From: Domibacillus sp. DTU_2020_1001157_1_SI_ALB_TIR_016
GTDB lineage: Bacteria > Bacillota > Bacilli > Bacillales > Domibacillaceae
Assembly: GCF_032341995.1 (NCBI RefSeq)
Contig: NZ_CP135439.1
Location: forward strand, 2,418,001-2,482,000
Direction: 5' to 3'
Length of the DNA stretch: 64,000 nucleotides
Part shown: positions 26,929 to 36,320 of the stretch, one piece after another
Position numbering within the stretch: the stretch's first letter is position 1
Layout of the letters: every line of letters starts with the position of its first letter
Translations under genes and position numbers: made by a program
The notes under the pieces: generated by a model
Database searches by the model: none
What the model saw: the letters and a program-made list of their open reading frames with translations, nothing else
Told to the model about the DNA's origin: nothing

Positions 26929-26991
26929 AGCTGTGTCTCCTTTTTCTTATCCGTCTCTATCTATACGCCTAAAACATAGTTTTCAAACAAA

Positions 26992-27025
26992 AAAACACAT
27001 CGAACTGTGACATTCGATGTGTTTT
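26992..27025 (-). terminator. Terminator of the TerC-family gene
   Basis: AAAACACATCGAA / TTCGATGTGTTTT 13-bp stem with an 8-base loop, followed on the minus strand by T residues, 14 bases after the TerC stop. Confidence 0.85.
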
Positions 27026-27038
27026 AAAGTTTTTTGCT

Positions 27039-27824
27039 TTAAGCGCTGGCGTTTTCACTGCTTTCTTCAGGCCCCTTCGCGCGGGCAACTAAATAACCGC
27101 CTGCAGCAATTGCAAGGAGAACACCCCAGAAAACGAGCTTCCACGGTTTTGATTCAGGAAAATGCTCATCCAGCACTGCCAGGGACGGGTGAGACAATGT
27201 AAAGACTGCCAGCTTCACGCCGACCCAGCCGACAATTAAAAATGCAGCTGTTTCGAGTGTTGGATATTTTTGCAGAAGACGGACAAACCAGGTAGCCGCA
27301 AAGCGCATAATAATCACACCGATAAATCCGCCAAGGAACATCACCAAAAACTGCCCGGAATCAATGCCGCCAATCTGGCCCCAGCCTGTTTCCGGAAGCG
27401 TAACGGCTAATGCTACAGCCGCCAGCATCGAATCAATGGCAAATGCAATATCCGCCACTTCTACTTTTAAGACCGTCATCCAAAAAGAAGAGCCGCGCAA
27501 ATCCTTTTCGAGTCCATGTCCTTCGATCTTTCTGTCTTCTTTCCACTTTTTGTACAAATGACTGACACAGATAAAGAACAGATAAAGAGCGCCAATCGCT
27601 TGTACCTGCCATACTTGTACGAGAAACGAAATAAGGAACAGTGCCGCAATACGAAAAACAAGAGCGCCCATCAATCCGTAAAACAGTGCTTTTTTCTGCT
27701 CCTCTTTCGGCAGGTGTTTGACCATAACCGCCATGACGACAGCATTGTCTGCTGCTAAAATCCCTTCCAAAATAATCAGGACTCCGAGTACCCATGCATA
27801 CTCCAGTAATAAAGCTGTATCCAT
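27039..27824 (-). CDS. TerC-family membrane protein, YkoY/MeeY-like Mn2+ exporter
   Basis: 261 residues with about seven to eight hydrophobic helices. TerC hallmarks ILEGILAADNAVVMAVM (about 16-32) and EVADIAFAIDSMLA (about 130-143) contain the acidic residues thought to bind metal. In B. subtilis the TerC proteins YkoY/MeeY and YceF/MeeF move manganese for metallation of exported enzymes; the Mn2+ riboswitch just upstream strongly supports the same here. ATG 27824 follows GGAAGGAG; longer upstream frame is leader. Confidence 0.9.
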   Translation of the reverse strand: MDTALLLEYAWVLGVLIILEGILAADNAVVMAVMVKHLPKEEQKKALFYGLMGALVFRIAALFLISFLVQVWQVQAIGALYLFFICVSHLYKKWKEDRKIEGHGLEKDLRGSSFWMTVLKVEVADIAFAIDSMLAAVALAVTLPETGWGQIGGIDSGQFLVMFLGGFIGVIIMRFAATWFVRLLQKYPTLETAAFLIVGWVGVKLAVFTLSHPSLAVLDEHFPESKPWKLVFWGVLLAIAAGGYLVARAKGPEESSENASA

Positions 27825-27871
27825 TTGCCCATCTCCTTCCAATATCTTTTTTGGAAGCGGGCATAAAGAAA

Positions 27872-28032
27872 ACAAAAAAAGCGAGACCTTTGCCTGTAAT
27901 AAAAATTACAGACAAAGGTCTCGCTAAGCATGTGTGGTCTTCTTCATGCCAGCAGCGCCGATGGATAAATCCATGAAGTGACGACGCTGCTTTAGGTTTG
28001 CACCTAACGCTACTCCCCTTCGACTATTCGTC
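27872..28032 (-). ncRNA. yybP-ykoY manganese riboswitch with terminator platform
   Basis: On the minus strand the leader contains the family signature GAAGGGGAGTAGCG near its 5' end (about 28006-28020) and paired arms GCAGCG / CGCTGC. It is followed by a 20-bp hairpin (27881-27900 with 27905-27924) and a T run (27872-27880), a classic intrinsic terminator. Mn2+ binding is expected to disrupt termination and turn on the TerC gene. Confidence 0.92.
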
Positions 28033-28064
28033 AAAGAAATTTATTTTTCACACTATTAGTATAT

Positions 28065-31000
28065 TCAATTCTTTTTAGTTTGTAAACTTTTTTCTTTTTT
28101 TGTCCCCCGATCAAAAAAACTAAACACAACCGGAATAACAAAAAGCGTTAAAAACGTACTAGAAACCAAACCGCCGATTACAACAACACTCATAGGCTGG
28201 TTGATCTCCGTCCCGCTTCCGATTCCAGATGCGAGGGGAATTAACCCGAGAATGGCGGTTAAAGCAGTCATTAAGATCGGTCGCACTCTGTCTTTAACAG
28301 ATTGAACAACGGCTTCATGACCGGACAATCCATCTTTTTTCTGCTGCAAAATGTAATCCACCATCAAAATCGCATTGGTTACCACAATACCGACAAGGAT
28401 CAAAATACCGATAATAGCCGGCACACTGATTGGAAGGTTTGTTAAAAGAAGAGACAAAGCCACACCAATCACCGCAAGCGGAACGGTAAACATAATCACA
28501 AATGGATACTTGAAGGATTCATACTGGGCAGCCATCACGATATAAACAAGGATAATGGCCAGCACCATTGCCGTCACAATATCACCTTTTGAATTATCCA
28601 GCAGTTCCTGATCACCGCTGTAGGATACGATCGTGCTGTCCGCCAGGTTTAAGCCGGCGATTTTTTCATCTGCTGCTGAAGAAATATCACCTAAATTTTG
28701 TGAAGCCGAATAAGTGACTGTAAACTGCACCGCATCCTGACTTTTAATGCGTCGAATGGACACAGGCCCGTTTTCCAACTGAATATCAGCAATGGTTTCC
28801 AGTGAAACAAAGTTTCCTGATGGTGTCTTCACCTGCATATCTCTTAAAGCGTTTATATTTTTCGTTACATTCTCGTCATAGCGCACGTAAACCGTTTTTA
28901 CTTCTGATGAGCCTTCTTCAATCAATTGAGTTGCAAACACACCACGGGTTGCGCTGTTCACAACCTGGGCTACTTGCGCCGGTGCGAGCCCCGCTTGAAG
29001 TGCTTGTTCCCGTTTTACCGTCATCTGCACCTCTTGAATGGTTTCGTCACGGTCCGTCCGTACATCAGTTACACCATCAATACGTTCAATTTCGGATTGA
29101 ATAGGTTCAATCGCTTTGTTCAGCCGGTCGGGATGAATGTCCCGCACGTTAAAGGTTAATGTCTGTGGTGCGGTTCCAGACGCTGACTGGAGGTTGAAAG
29201 TGACCTCTGCCGTTTTGTTGATACGCTTGGCAGCTTGTTCTGCCTCGGGCTTTATTTCATCTACAAAATCAAAAATAGAGCGGCCGCGGTCTTCTTTCAT
29301 TTTCACATACATTTCTGCTTCGTTTGACGAATTGGTTCCACCAAATGAGCTTTCCTGCGTAGAGCCAATCAAGCTGACATAAACTTGAATATCTTCTTTT
29401 TCTGCCATAACATCTTCAACGGCCTGTACCACTTTTTCTGTTTCTTTGAATGAGGTGCCATTTTCTGTTTCTACTTCAACCGTGACAAACCCTTCGTCTG
29501 TCGGAGGCAAAAACTGTGTACCAGCTTTTGTTAAACCGAATACTCCGGCTGCAAAAAGAATAAATGCAATCGTTAAAACAGTTGCGCGGTGTGCAAGTGA
29601 CCACCTGACCCCCCTTTCAAGCAATAAAAGCGGGCGGGACTGCTGGCGCTTTTCTTCTACACCCGGCGGAAGTGCGGTCAAAAATCGGCTGGCCATCATA
29701 GGAATGACGGTAACCGCTACAACAAGCGAAGCAAACAAGCTGAATGAAATGGTCCAAGCAAACTCTTTTAAAATTTGTCCTAAAATACCTGAGATAAAAA
29801 TAATGGGCAAAAACACCGCGACCGTTGTCAGCGTAGAAGCAGTGATCGCTACGCCTACTTCGTTTGTGCCATCATAAGCAGCCGTTTTCGGATCCTTTCC
29901 CATTGAGAGGTGACGATAGATATTTTCAATGACGACAATCGCATTATCGACAAGCATCCCAATCCCAAGAGCGAGTGCGCCGAGCGTCATAATGTTTAAA
30001 TCAAACCCTGCCAGAAACATAAGAACAAACGTCACGATCACGGAATAAGGAATGGCCACGCCAATAATCAACGGGCTTCTTACATTCCTCAAGAAAAAGA
30101 ATAATGCCGCCATCGCAAGAGCGCCGCCTACAAAGAGAGAATTTGCGATATTACCGATGGCCAGGCGAATATAATCTCCTTGATCTGATAAAATGTCTGC
30201 TTTAATTCCTTTGTACTCATCCCTTGCCAGCAGCTCATCCAGTTTTTCCTGGAACCCTTCAGACACCTCAGCGGTATTTGCGTTTGACTCCTGCAAAACA
30301 TTTAGCAGCACAGCCGGTTTTTCATTAGCCCGTGTGATTGTATTCTCATTAAGCGGTTTTTTTTCAACGGAGGCTACGTCGGCAATGGTTACTTTTTCTC
30401 CAGTGAGCGGATTGACTGATACAGTCAAGTTTTTGATATCGTCTAAAGAGGTAATCTGGCTGATAACACGTGTCGTCAATGTTTTATTATCCGCCTCCAC
30501 AGTACTTCCGGGCAGTGAGACGTTATTTGCTCCAATCAGCTGAACGACTGTTGACTGATCAATGCCATATTGTTTCATTTTTTCCTCGTCTAAACCGACT
30601 ATTACCTCATCTGCTGTAAGCCCTGTTACAGACACATTCGCGACCCCTTCTACAGCAGACAAATCCGTCTGCAGTGTTTCCGTCAATCCCTTCAAATCCG
30701 CTTTTCCGTCTGACTGAAGAGATAGCTGAATAATTGGAAACTGCGATGGATCAAACTTTAGAAACTGAGGTTCCCCCGCTCCTTCCGGCATCGGCGTTTG
30801 ACCGATCCGCTGTAGTACATCGTTTTGGACATCGTCAATATTCGTACTCCAGGAAAATTCAAGTAAAATAAAATTGGAACCTTCCCGAGAAGTGGAAGAG
30901 ATATTTTCAATTCCCGGAAGCGTTGACAGGCTTCGTTCAAGCGGCCTTGTCACTTTTTCGGAGACTTCCGTCGGACCCGCTCCTTCATAGGTTGTCACAA

Positions 31001-31139
31001 CAACCGCGATGGGCGGATTTAAATCCGGAATCAGCTTAAGCGGAATGCGCAAAAGTGAAACGATCCCAAGAATAATGACTAAAAACATAATAACCATCGT
31101 GAATACCGGCCGTTCAATCGAAAACTTGCTTATCTTCAA
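28065..31139 (-). CDS. RND-superfamily efflux permease (SwrC/AcrB-like)
   Basis: 1024 residues with the duplicated RND topology: one N-terminal helix, a large extracytoplasmic loop, six helices, a second loop and a final set of helices. The TM4 proton-relay acids are in ALALGIGMLVDNAIVVIENI. No periplasmic adaptor or outer-membrane channel gene is nearby, as expected for a Gram-positive SwrC-type exporter, whose B. subtilis homologue exports surfactin. Substrate here unknown. ATG 31139 follows AAAAAGGAGGAAATGG. Confidence 0.92.
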   Translation of the reverse strand: MKISKFSIERPVFTMVIMFLVIILGIVSLLRIPLKLIPDLNPPIAVVVTTYEGAGPTEVSEKVTRPLERSLSTLPGIENISSTSREGSNFILLEFSWSTNIDDVQNDVLQRIGQTPMPEGAGEPQFLKFDPSQFPIIQLSLQSDGKADLKGLTETLQTDLSAVEGVANVSVTGLTADEVIVGLDEEKMKQYGIDQSTVVQLIGANNVSLPGSTVEADNKTLTTRVISQITSLDDIKNLTVSVNPLTGEKVTIADVASVEKKPLNENTITRANEKPAVLLNVLQESNANTAEVSEGFQEKLDELLARDEYKGIKADILSDQGDYIRLAIGNIANSLFVGGALAMAALFFFLRNVRSPLIIGVAIPYSVIVTFVLMFLAGFDLNIMTLGALALGIGMLVDNAIVVIENIYRHLSMGKDPKTAAYDGTNEVGVAITASTLTTVAVFLPIIFISGILGQILKEFAWTISFSLFASLVVAVTVIPMMASRFLTALPPGVEEKRQQSRPLLLLERGVRWSLAHRATVLTIAFILFAAGVFGLTKAGTQFLPPTDEGFVTVEVETENGTSFKETEKVVQAVEDVMAEKEDIQVYVSLIGSTQESSFGGTNSSNEAEMYVKMKEDRGRSIFDFVDEIKPEAEQAAKRINKTAEVTFNLQSASGTAPQTLTFNVRDIHPDRLNKAIEPIQSEIERIDGVTDVRTDRDETIQEVQMTVKREQALQAGLAPAQVAQVVNSATRGVFATQLIEEGSSEVKTVYVRYDENVTKNINALRDMQVKTPSGNFVSLETIADIQLENGPVSIRRIKSQDAVQFTVTYSASQNLGDISSAADEKIAGLNLADSTIVSYSGDQELLDNSKGDIVTAMVLAIILVYIVMAAQYESFKYPFVIMFTVPLAVIGVALSLLLTNLPISVPAIIGILILVGIVVTNAILMVDYILQQKKDGLSGHEAVVQSVKDRVRPILMTALTAILGLIPLASGIGSGTEINQPMSVVVIGGLVSSTFLTLFVIPVVFSFFDRGTKKEKSLQTKKN

Positions 31140-31222
31140 TCCATTTCCTCCTTTTTACGGAATTGCTATTCTTTCACTATACCGAATGAATGGCTTTCTG
31201 ACCAAATCGAACACGTTAAAAT

Positions 31223-31251
31223 AAAAAAAGCCTCGATAGACGAGGCTTTTT
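31223..31251 (-). terminator. Terminator of prfC
   Basis: AGCCTCG / CGAGGCT stem (31229-31247) with a 5-base loop and a T run on the minus strand, directly after the prfC stop. The A-run on one side and T-run on the other could allow use in either direction. Confidence 0.88.
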
Positions 31252-31252
31252 T

Positions 31253-32824
31253 TTACCCAATTAAGTTATACAAACGGATATTTGGATGCTTATCCTGGAA
31301 CCAGCGGAGCGCAAAGTCATTTTCAAACAAGAAAACAAGCTTGCCGTGACGGTCGCGCACAAGCGTGCTGCGCGAAGACGACATGGCATCGGTAATATCC
31401 TCTTCGTTTTCAATCCAGCGGGCAATTTTTTGGCCGATTGGCTCCATGCGCACTTCTGAATTGTATTCGCCGATCATCCGGTGCTCAAATACTTCAAACT
31501 GGAGCTGCCCGACAGCCCCGAGAATATACTCTTCTGTACGGACCGTTTTATACATTTGAATGGCGCCTTCCTGTACAAGCTGCTCGATTCCTTTATGGAA
31601 GCTTTTTTGCTTCATCACATTTTTCGCTGCTACTTTTACAAACAGCTCCGGAGTAAACTGAGGCAGCTTTTCAAATTGGAAAATAGGCTTGCCGCCTGTA
31701 AGGGTATCGCCAATTTGGTACGTTCCTGTATCGTATAGTCCGATGATGTCCCCACTAACCGCTTCATTGACCGTACTGCGGTCGTCCGCTAAAAATTGTG
31801 TGGATTGGGACACCTTTGTTGTTTTTCCTGTCCGGGCAAGTGTAACCGCCATGCCGCGCTCAAACTTGCCGGAGCAAATACGCAGAAAAGCAATCCGGTC
31901 ACGGTGAGCCGGGTTCATATTCGCCTGGATTTTAAAAATAAAGCCGGAAAATTGTTCGTTCAGCGGGTCAATTTCACCTGCATCAGCGTTGCGCGGCTGT
32001 GGCGGCGGCGCAAACTGGAGATACGTTTCTAAAAAGGTCTGTACGCCAAAGTTTGTGAGTGCGCTGCCGAAAAAGACGGGTGATAATTCACCTGAATTAA
32101 TTTTTTCCCGCGAAAACTCATTGCCTGCTTCTTCAAGCAGTAAAATATCATCCATCGCTTCTGTGTAAAGAGAAGATTCTTTAATAGGATGGTCGACCGC
32201 AATATGCCCCTCTTCATCAAGCGGCAAAAAACGATCCGCTTCTTCTGTACGGAATTGCTCAACCCGCTTGTTATAACGGTCATAAATGCCAAAAAACTCT
32301 TTCCCCATGCCAATCGGCCAGTTCATAGGATAAGACTGAATGCCGAGCACCTCTTCAAGCTCCTCCAGCAGTTCAAGCGGCATTTTCCCCTGGCGGTCCA
32401 ATTTATTAATGAACGTAAAAATCGGAATACCGCGCATGCGGCATACTTTAAATAATTTGAGTGTCTGGGCTTCAATCCCCTTTGCCGCATCGACAATCAT
32501 TACGGCACTGTCAACCGCCATCAGCGTCCGGTACGTGTCTTCCGAGAAATCCTGGTGACCCGGTGTATCCAAAATGTTTACATTGTACCCTTCGTAAGCA
32601 AACTGCATAACAGAAGAGGTTACGGAAATTCCCCGCTGCTTTTCGATTTCCATCCAGTCAGATGTAGCAAATTTGCCTGTTTTCTTTCCTTTTACCGTTC
32701 CGGCGTCACGGATTGCACCGCCGAATAGGAGCAACTTCTCTGTCATTGTCGTTTTCCCGGCATCCGGGTGAGAGATAATTGCAAACGTTCGTCTTGATAA
32801 TACATCTTCTTTAAATGATGCCAT
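31253..32824 (-). CDS. prfC: Peptide chain release factor 3
   Basis: 523 residues; translational GTPase that recycles RF1/RF2 after termination. G1 [10 protein letters not shown]2 region [12 protein letters not shown]3 [12 protein letters not shown] and G4 NKLDR are all present, and the length and C-terminal domain fit RF3 rather than EF-G. ATG 32824 follows AAAGGAAG. Single gene. B. subtilis 168 lacks RF3 as far as I know, so this is one of the places where the window departs from that genome. Confidence 0.95.
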   Translation of the reverse strand: MASFKEDVLSRRTFAIISHPDAGKTTMTEKLLLFGGAIRDAGTVKGKKTGKFATSDWMEIEKQRGISVTSSVMQFAYEGYNVNILDTPGHQDFSEDTYRTLMAVDSAVMIVDAAKGIEAQTLKLFKVCRMRGIPIFTFINKLDRQGKMPLELLEELEEVLGIQSYPMNWPIGMGKEFFGIYDRYNKRVEQFRTEEADRFLPLDEEGHIAVDHPIKESSLYTEAMDDILLLEEAGNEFSREKINSGELSPVFFGSALTNFGVQTFLETYLQFAPPPQPRNADAGEIDPLNEQFSGFIFKIQANMNPAHRDRIAFLRICSGKFERGMAVTLARTGKTTKVSQSTQFLADDRSTVNEAVSGDIIGLYDTGTYQIGDTLTGGKPIFQFEKLPQFTPELFVKVAAKNVMKQKSFHKGIEQLVQEGAIQMYKTVRTEEYILGAVGQLQFEVFEHRMIGEYNSEVRMEPIGQKIARWIENEEDITDAMSSSRSTLVRDRHGKLVFLFENDFALRWFQDKHPNIRLYNLIG

Positions 32825-32995
32825 TCTGTTCTTCCTTTCTTTCCTTACACATTTATATTCTGTTAAATCAGATAAGCTATATAAGTAAGTATTATTTTAA
32901 TGTTGCGTCTTTTTCCAAACAGTTGAATCGCCAACGCTGTTAATTATAAACTAGTCAGATGTGGATGTGTAAAGAAAATTCAAGGAGTGTTTAAA

Positions 32996-34213
32996 ATGTC
33001 GTTCCTCTGGGGACTATTTGGAATTTTTACCGTATTAGGGATCGGGTTTCTTTTCTCAACCGATCGAAAGCGTATCAACTGGCGAACTGTGCTGGGCGGG
33101 CTTGCTTTCCAGCTTGCTTTTGCATTTATTGTATTAAAATGGAGTTTTGGGCAAAGAATGATGCTCAAGCTGACTGAAATCGTCAATGCCATTACCGGCT
33201 ATGCAAATGATGGAATTAACTTTTTATTTGGCGGATTGTATACAGAACAGTCTGGCATCACGTCTGTATTTGCCTTAAATGTTCTTCCAATGGTCATCTT
33301 TTTCTCAGCGTTGATTTCTGTTTTGTACTATTTAAACATTATGCAGTTTTTCATTAAAATCATTGGCGGGTTTCTTTCGTCTCTTCTTGGCACCCGAAAA
33401 GCAGAATCCATGTCGGCTGCCGCTAATATTTTTGTTGGTCAGACAGAAGCGCCGCTTGTGGTAAGACCTTATATTCAGAAAATGACGGAATCAGAATTGT
33501 TTGCGGTTATGACAGGCGGGCTTGCATCGGTTTCAGGCTCTGTTTTGATTGGTTATTCCCTTCTTGGCGTGCCTCTTGAATACCTGCTTGCCGCAAGCTT
33601 TATGGCTGCCCCAGCAGGACTTGTCATGGCAAAACTGTTCGTTCCGGAAACGTCTGATGTGCCTGAACCAAAAGAATTTAAAATGGAATCAGATGAAGAT
33701 GCGGTAAATGTGATTGATGCAGCTGCTAAAGGAGCCAGCGTCGGTCTTCAGCTGGCTTTGAATATTGGCGCTATGCTGCTGGCGTTTATTGCCATTATTG
33801 CCTTGCTTAACGGCCTGCTCGGATGGGTTGGCAGCTGGTTCGGCTTGAACGGCCTTTCACTTGAAATGATTCTCGGTTACTTTTTCGCGCCTATTGCATT
33901 TGCGATCGGTGTTCCGTGGCATGAAGCTGTCACAGCTGGCAGCTTTATTGGACAAAAGCTGGTTTTAAATGAGTTTGTTGCTTATTCCAGCTTTGGGCCG
34001 CAAATTGACAGCTTGACTCCAAAAACAGTCGCGATTATCAGCTTCGCTCTTTGCGGGTTTGCCAATATATCTTCAATGGCTATTTTAATTGGCGGCCTCG
34101 GCAATTTAGCGCCGTCCCGCCGTGCTGATATTGCCCGCCTCGGCTTGAAAGCAGTTATAGCAGGCGCTCTTGCTTCCCTGCTTAGTGCTGCAATTGCCGG
34201 TATGCTTTTGTAA
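32996..34213 (+). CDS. nupC: Concentrative nucleoside transporter NupC
   Basis: 405 residues, about ten membrane helices plus re-entrant loops; CNT family. Characteristic segments include [35 protein letters not shown] and [18 protein letters not shown]. Imports pyrimidine nucleosides with H+ or Na+. ATG 32996 is chosen for AAGGAG 8 bases upstream; an in-frame GTG at 32987 overlaps that site. A possible promoter (TTGAAT, 16-base spacer, TATAAA) lies about 45-75 bases upstream. Confidence 0.92.
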   Translation: MSFLWGLFGIFTVLGIGFLFSTDRKRINWRTVLGGLAFQLAFAFIVLKWSFGQRMMLKLTEIVNAITGYANDGINFLFGGLYTEQSGITSVFALNVLPMVIFFSALISVLYYLNIMQFFIKIIGGFLSSLLGTRKAESMSAAANIFVGQTEAPLVVRPYIQKMTESELFAVMTGGLASVSGSVLIGYSLLGVPLEYLLAASFMAAPAGLVMAKLFVPETSDVPEPKEFKMESDEDAVNVIDAAAKGASVGLQLALNIGAMLLAFIAIIALLNGLLGWVGSWFGLNGLSLEMILGYFFAPIAFAIGVPWHEAVTAGSFIGQKLVLNEFVAYSSFGPQIDSLTPKTVAIISFALCGFANISSMAILIGGLGNLAPSRRADIARLGLKAVIAGALASLLSAAIAGMLL

Positions 34214-34215
34214 TG

Positions 34216-34242
34216 GTTTGTCCGCTTCTTTTCACGGGGAAA
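34216..34242 (+). promoter_or_regulatory. Possible sigma-B promoter of ohr-like gene
   Basis: GTTTGT (34216-34221) followed after 14-15 bases by GGGGAA/GGGAAA (34236-34242) resembles the sigma-B consensus GTTTAA-N12-15-GGGTAT. B. subtilis ohrB is sigma-B dependent, which supports the reading, but the match is imperfect. Confidence 0.45.
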
Positions 34243-34285
34243 TGATAGAAGAAACGAAATCTAACCCGAAAAGGAGCGATCTTTA

Positions 34286-34714
34286 ATGGAGCCGGTCTAC
34301 AGTGTGACCGTCAATGCAAAAGGCGGACGGGAAGGAAGTGTCTGGACTGAGGATGGCCCGCTGAATCTTGAGCTGACCACGCCATCCATATTAGGCGGCC
34401 AAGGACAGCTGCGGACAAACTACCTTGAGTTATTTGGTGCTTCTATTGCCGCCTGCTATCAAAACGCTGTGCAGCAGGCTGCGGGCATTGATGATCATGC
34501 AGATGAAACGTTTGCTGATGTTGCTGCACAGGTTGATGTGTTGAAAGACCCTGAGAGGGGCGGCCACCGTCTCAGCATTATGCTTCATGTGAAATTTTAC
34601 GGAGGCCGGTTTAATGAACTGCTTGATCAGCGTGTAATTGATGAAGCGAGCGGGTTCTGCCCGCTGATTAAAGCACTCGAAGGTGAATGTGATTTTGCCA
34701 TTCGGAAATACTAA
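34286..34714 (+). CDS. OsmC/Ohr-family organic hydroperoxide resistance protein
   Basis: 142 residues. The two cysteines of the Ohr thiol peroxidase site are present, in FGASIAACYQNAV (about residue 56) and SGFCPLIKA (about residue 127), as is an early Arg. Predicted to reduce organic peroxides using lipoyl-protein thiols. The family motif NPEQLFAAGYAAC reads NYLELFGASIAAC, so it is divergent. ATG 34286 follows AAAAGGAG. Followed by a terminator and then another putative stress gene. Confidence 0.82.
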   Translation: MEPVYSVTVNAKGGREGSVWTEDGPLNLELTTPSILGGQGQLRTNYLELFGASIAACYQNAVQQAAGIDDHADETFADVAAQVDVLKDPERGGHRLSIMLHVKFYGGRFNELLDQRVIDEASGFCPLIKALEGECDFAIRKY

Positions 34715-34743
34715 AGAAAGAGCAATTGCTCTTTCTTTTTCTT
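34713..34743 (+). terminator. Terminator of ohr-like gene
   Basis: AAAGAAAGAGCAATTGCTCTTTCTTT palindrome followed by T-rich sequence, starting at the stop codon. Confidence 0.82.
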
Positions 34744-34792
34744 TTGTCCTGACTAAGAAAATATTGCCAATTAATTTTTATTCATTTTTTTG

Positions 34793-34817
34793 GTTTGATC
34801 TATTTGATATCGGGAAT
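34793..34817 (+). promoter_or_regulatory. Likely sigma-B promoter of glsB-like gene
   Basis: GTTTGA (34793-34798), a 13-base spacer and GGGAAT (34812-34817) match the general-stress sigma-B consensus well. It lies 50 bases upstream of a stress-type membrane protein gene. No sigma-A promoter is evident in the gap. Confidence 0.68.
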
Positions 34818-34866
34818 ACATAAACCATCAAAGCATTACAAATAACTTTACCAGGAGGAAAACATC

Positions 34867-35118
34867 ATGGGCTTTATTATCTTCTTAATTGTCGGTGGAA
34901 TCATCGGCTGGTTAGCAGGACTTATTCTAGGTAAGGATATTCCAGGCGGAATCATCGGCAACATTATTGCAGGTATTATTGGCGCATGGATTGGCGGCGC
35001 AATCTTCGGTGATTGGGGACCAACCATCGGTGGAATGGCCATTATTCCAGCTTTAATCGGCGCTGTCATCCTTGTTGCCATTGTAAGCTTTATCCTTAAA
35101 AAAATGCGTCATGCTTAA
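34867..35118 (+). CDS. GlsB/YeaQ/YmgE family stress-response membrane protein
   Basis: 83 residues with three hydrophobic helices rich in Gly and Ile; GFIIFLIVGGIIGWLAGLIL and GGIIGNIIAGIIGAWIGG are typical transglycosylase-associated (Tag) protein segments. Function unknown; Gram-positive members associate with the Gls24 stress system or the general stress response. ATG 34867 follows CAGGAGG. Its sigma-B-like promoter agrees with a stress role. Confidence 0.9.
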   Translation: MGFIIFLIVGGIIGWLAGLILGKDIPGGIIGNIIAGIIGAWIGGAIFGDWGPTIGGMAIIPALIGAVILVAIVSFILKKMRHA

Positions 35119-35121
35119 TAA

Positions 35122-35158
35122 AAAACGTCATCCTTTTTAAAAGGATGACGTTTTTTTT
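35122..35158. terminator. Terminator between glsB-like gene and metC
   Basis: AAACGTCATCC / GGATGACGTTT stem with an A/T loop and long T run; flanked by A and T runs so it can serve both convergent genes. Confidence 0.9.
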
Positions 35159-35162
35159 TGCA

Positions 35163-36320
35163 TTAATCTTGAAAAGCCTGTTCGAAATCTCGGATTAAAT
35201 CATCTGGAGATTCCAGTCCAACCGACAGCCGCAGCAACCCGTCTCGAATGCCACGCTTGTCCCGTTCTGCATCCGGCATAGCAGCGTGGGACATTTTTGG
35301 CGGGTATGACAAAATGGATTCAACCGCACCAAGACTAACCGCAAAAACTGGAATTTTTGCGCGGGCAGTAAAACGGCGTACCGCATCTGCATCTTCTAAT
35401 TCAAATGACAGCACAGCGCCGCCGCCTGCTGCCTGGCGGAAGTGAACGGAATGGCCTGGGTGCTCAGCAAGACCTGGATAATACACATGCTTTACTTTTT
35501 GATGAGAAGCGAGGTAATGAGCAATTTCAGCTGCCCCTTTTTGTGACTGCTCCATCCGGACTGATAATGTTTTTAATCCTCTCAGCACAAGCCAGCAGTC
35601 CTGAACGCCAAGCACCGCTCCAAATGAGTTTTGGAGAGCATAAAATTGAGCAGCTAATTCTTCATCTTTTGCTACAGCGAGACCGGCCAGCACATCGCTG
35701 TGCCCGGATAAAAATTTTGTTGCACTATGAAGAACAAGATCTACACCAAGCTCAATGGGCCGCTGCAAATAAGGAGTTAAAAAAGTGTTATCTAAGAATG
35801 TCAGGCATCCATTCGCTTTAGCGAGTTTCACAACGCCCTCAATATCGGTTACTTTGAGCAGCGGATTAGATGGCGTTTCCATGTAAAGCACTTTTGTATT
35901 CGGCTGAATAGCTTTAGCGACAGCATCCAGATCTGTCATATCGACAAATGTATGTTCAATGCCAAAGCGTGTGAGCACGGATGTAACCATTCGGAACGTG
36001 CCGCCGTATACGTCATCTGTCACCACTACATGGTCGCCTTTTGATAAAAGCATAAACGCTGTAGAGATAGCCGCCATCCCGGAAGCGAAAGCAAAACCAC
36101 GCACGCCGCCTTCCAATTCAGCAATTGCTGCTTCGAGTGTTTCACGAGTCGGATTGCCGGACCGACTGTAATCATACTGGCCGAATGAATCAAAGTCAGA
36201 CTGATGAAACGTAGATGCATGCTGAATCGGCACACTGACTGCGCCGGTATTCGGATCGAATTTATGATTGTTATGAAGTAATTTGGTTTGAAATGTATAA
36301 TCGCTCAACTCGTTGTTCAT
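35163..36320 (-). CDS. metC: Cystathionine beta-lyase MetC
   Basis: 385 residues, PLP-dependent Cys/Met metabolism enzyme. The PLP lysine is in VLHSATKFLSGHSDVLAG, with YSRSGNPTRETLE and ETPSNPLLKVTDI. Splits cystathionine to homocysteine, pyruvate and ammonia. ATG 36320 overlaps the metI stop by four bases (ATGA); the longer upstream open frame is metI sequence in another frame. Second gene of the SAM-riboswitch-controlled metI-metC operon, as in B. subtilis. Confidence 0.93.
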   Translation of the reverse strand: MNNELSDYTFQTKLLHNNHKFDPNTGAVSVPIQHASTFHQSDFDSFGQYDYSRSGNPTRETLEAAIAELEGGVRGFAFASGMAAISTAFMLLSKGDHVVVTDDVYGGTFRMVTSVLTRFGIEHTFVDMTDLDAVAKAIQPNTKVLYMETPSNPLLKVTDIEGVVKLAKANGCLTFLDNTFLTPYLQRPIELGVDLVLHSATKFLSGHSDVLAGLAVAKDEELAAQFYALQNSFGAVLGVQDCWLVLRGLKTLSVRMEQSQKGAAEIAHYLASHQKVKHVYYPGLAEHPGHSVHFRQAAGGGAVLSFELEDADAVRRFTARAKIPVFAVSLGAVESILSYPPKMSHAAMPDAERDKRGIRDGLLRLSVGLESPDDLIRDFEQAFQD

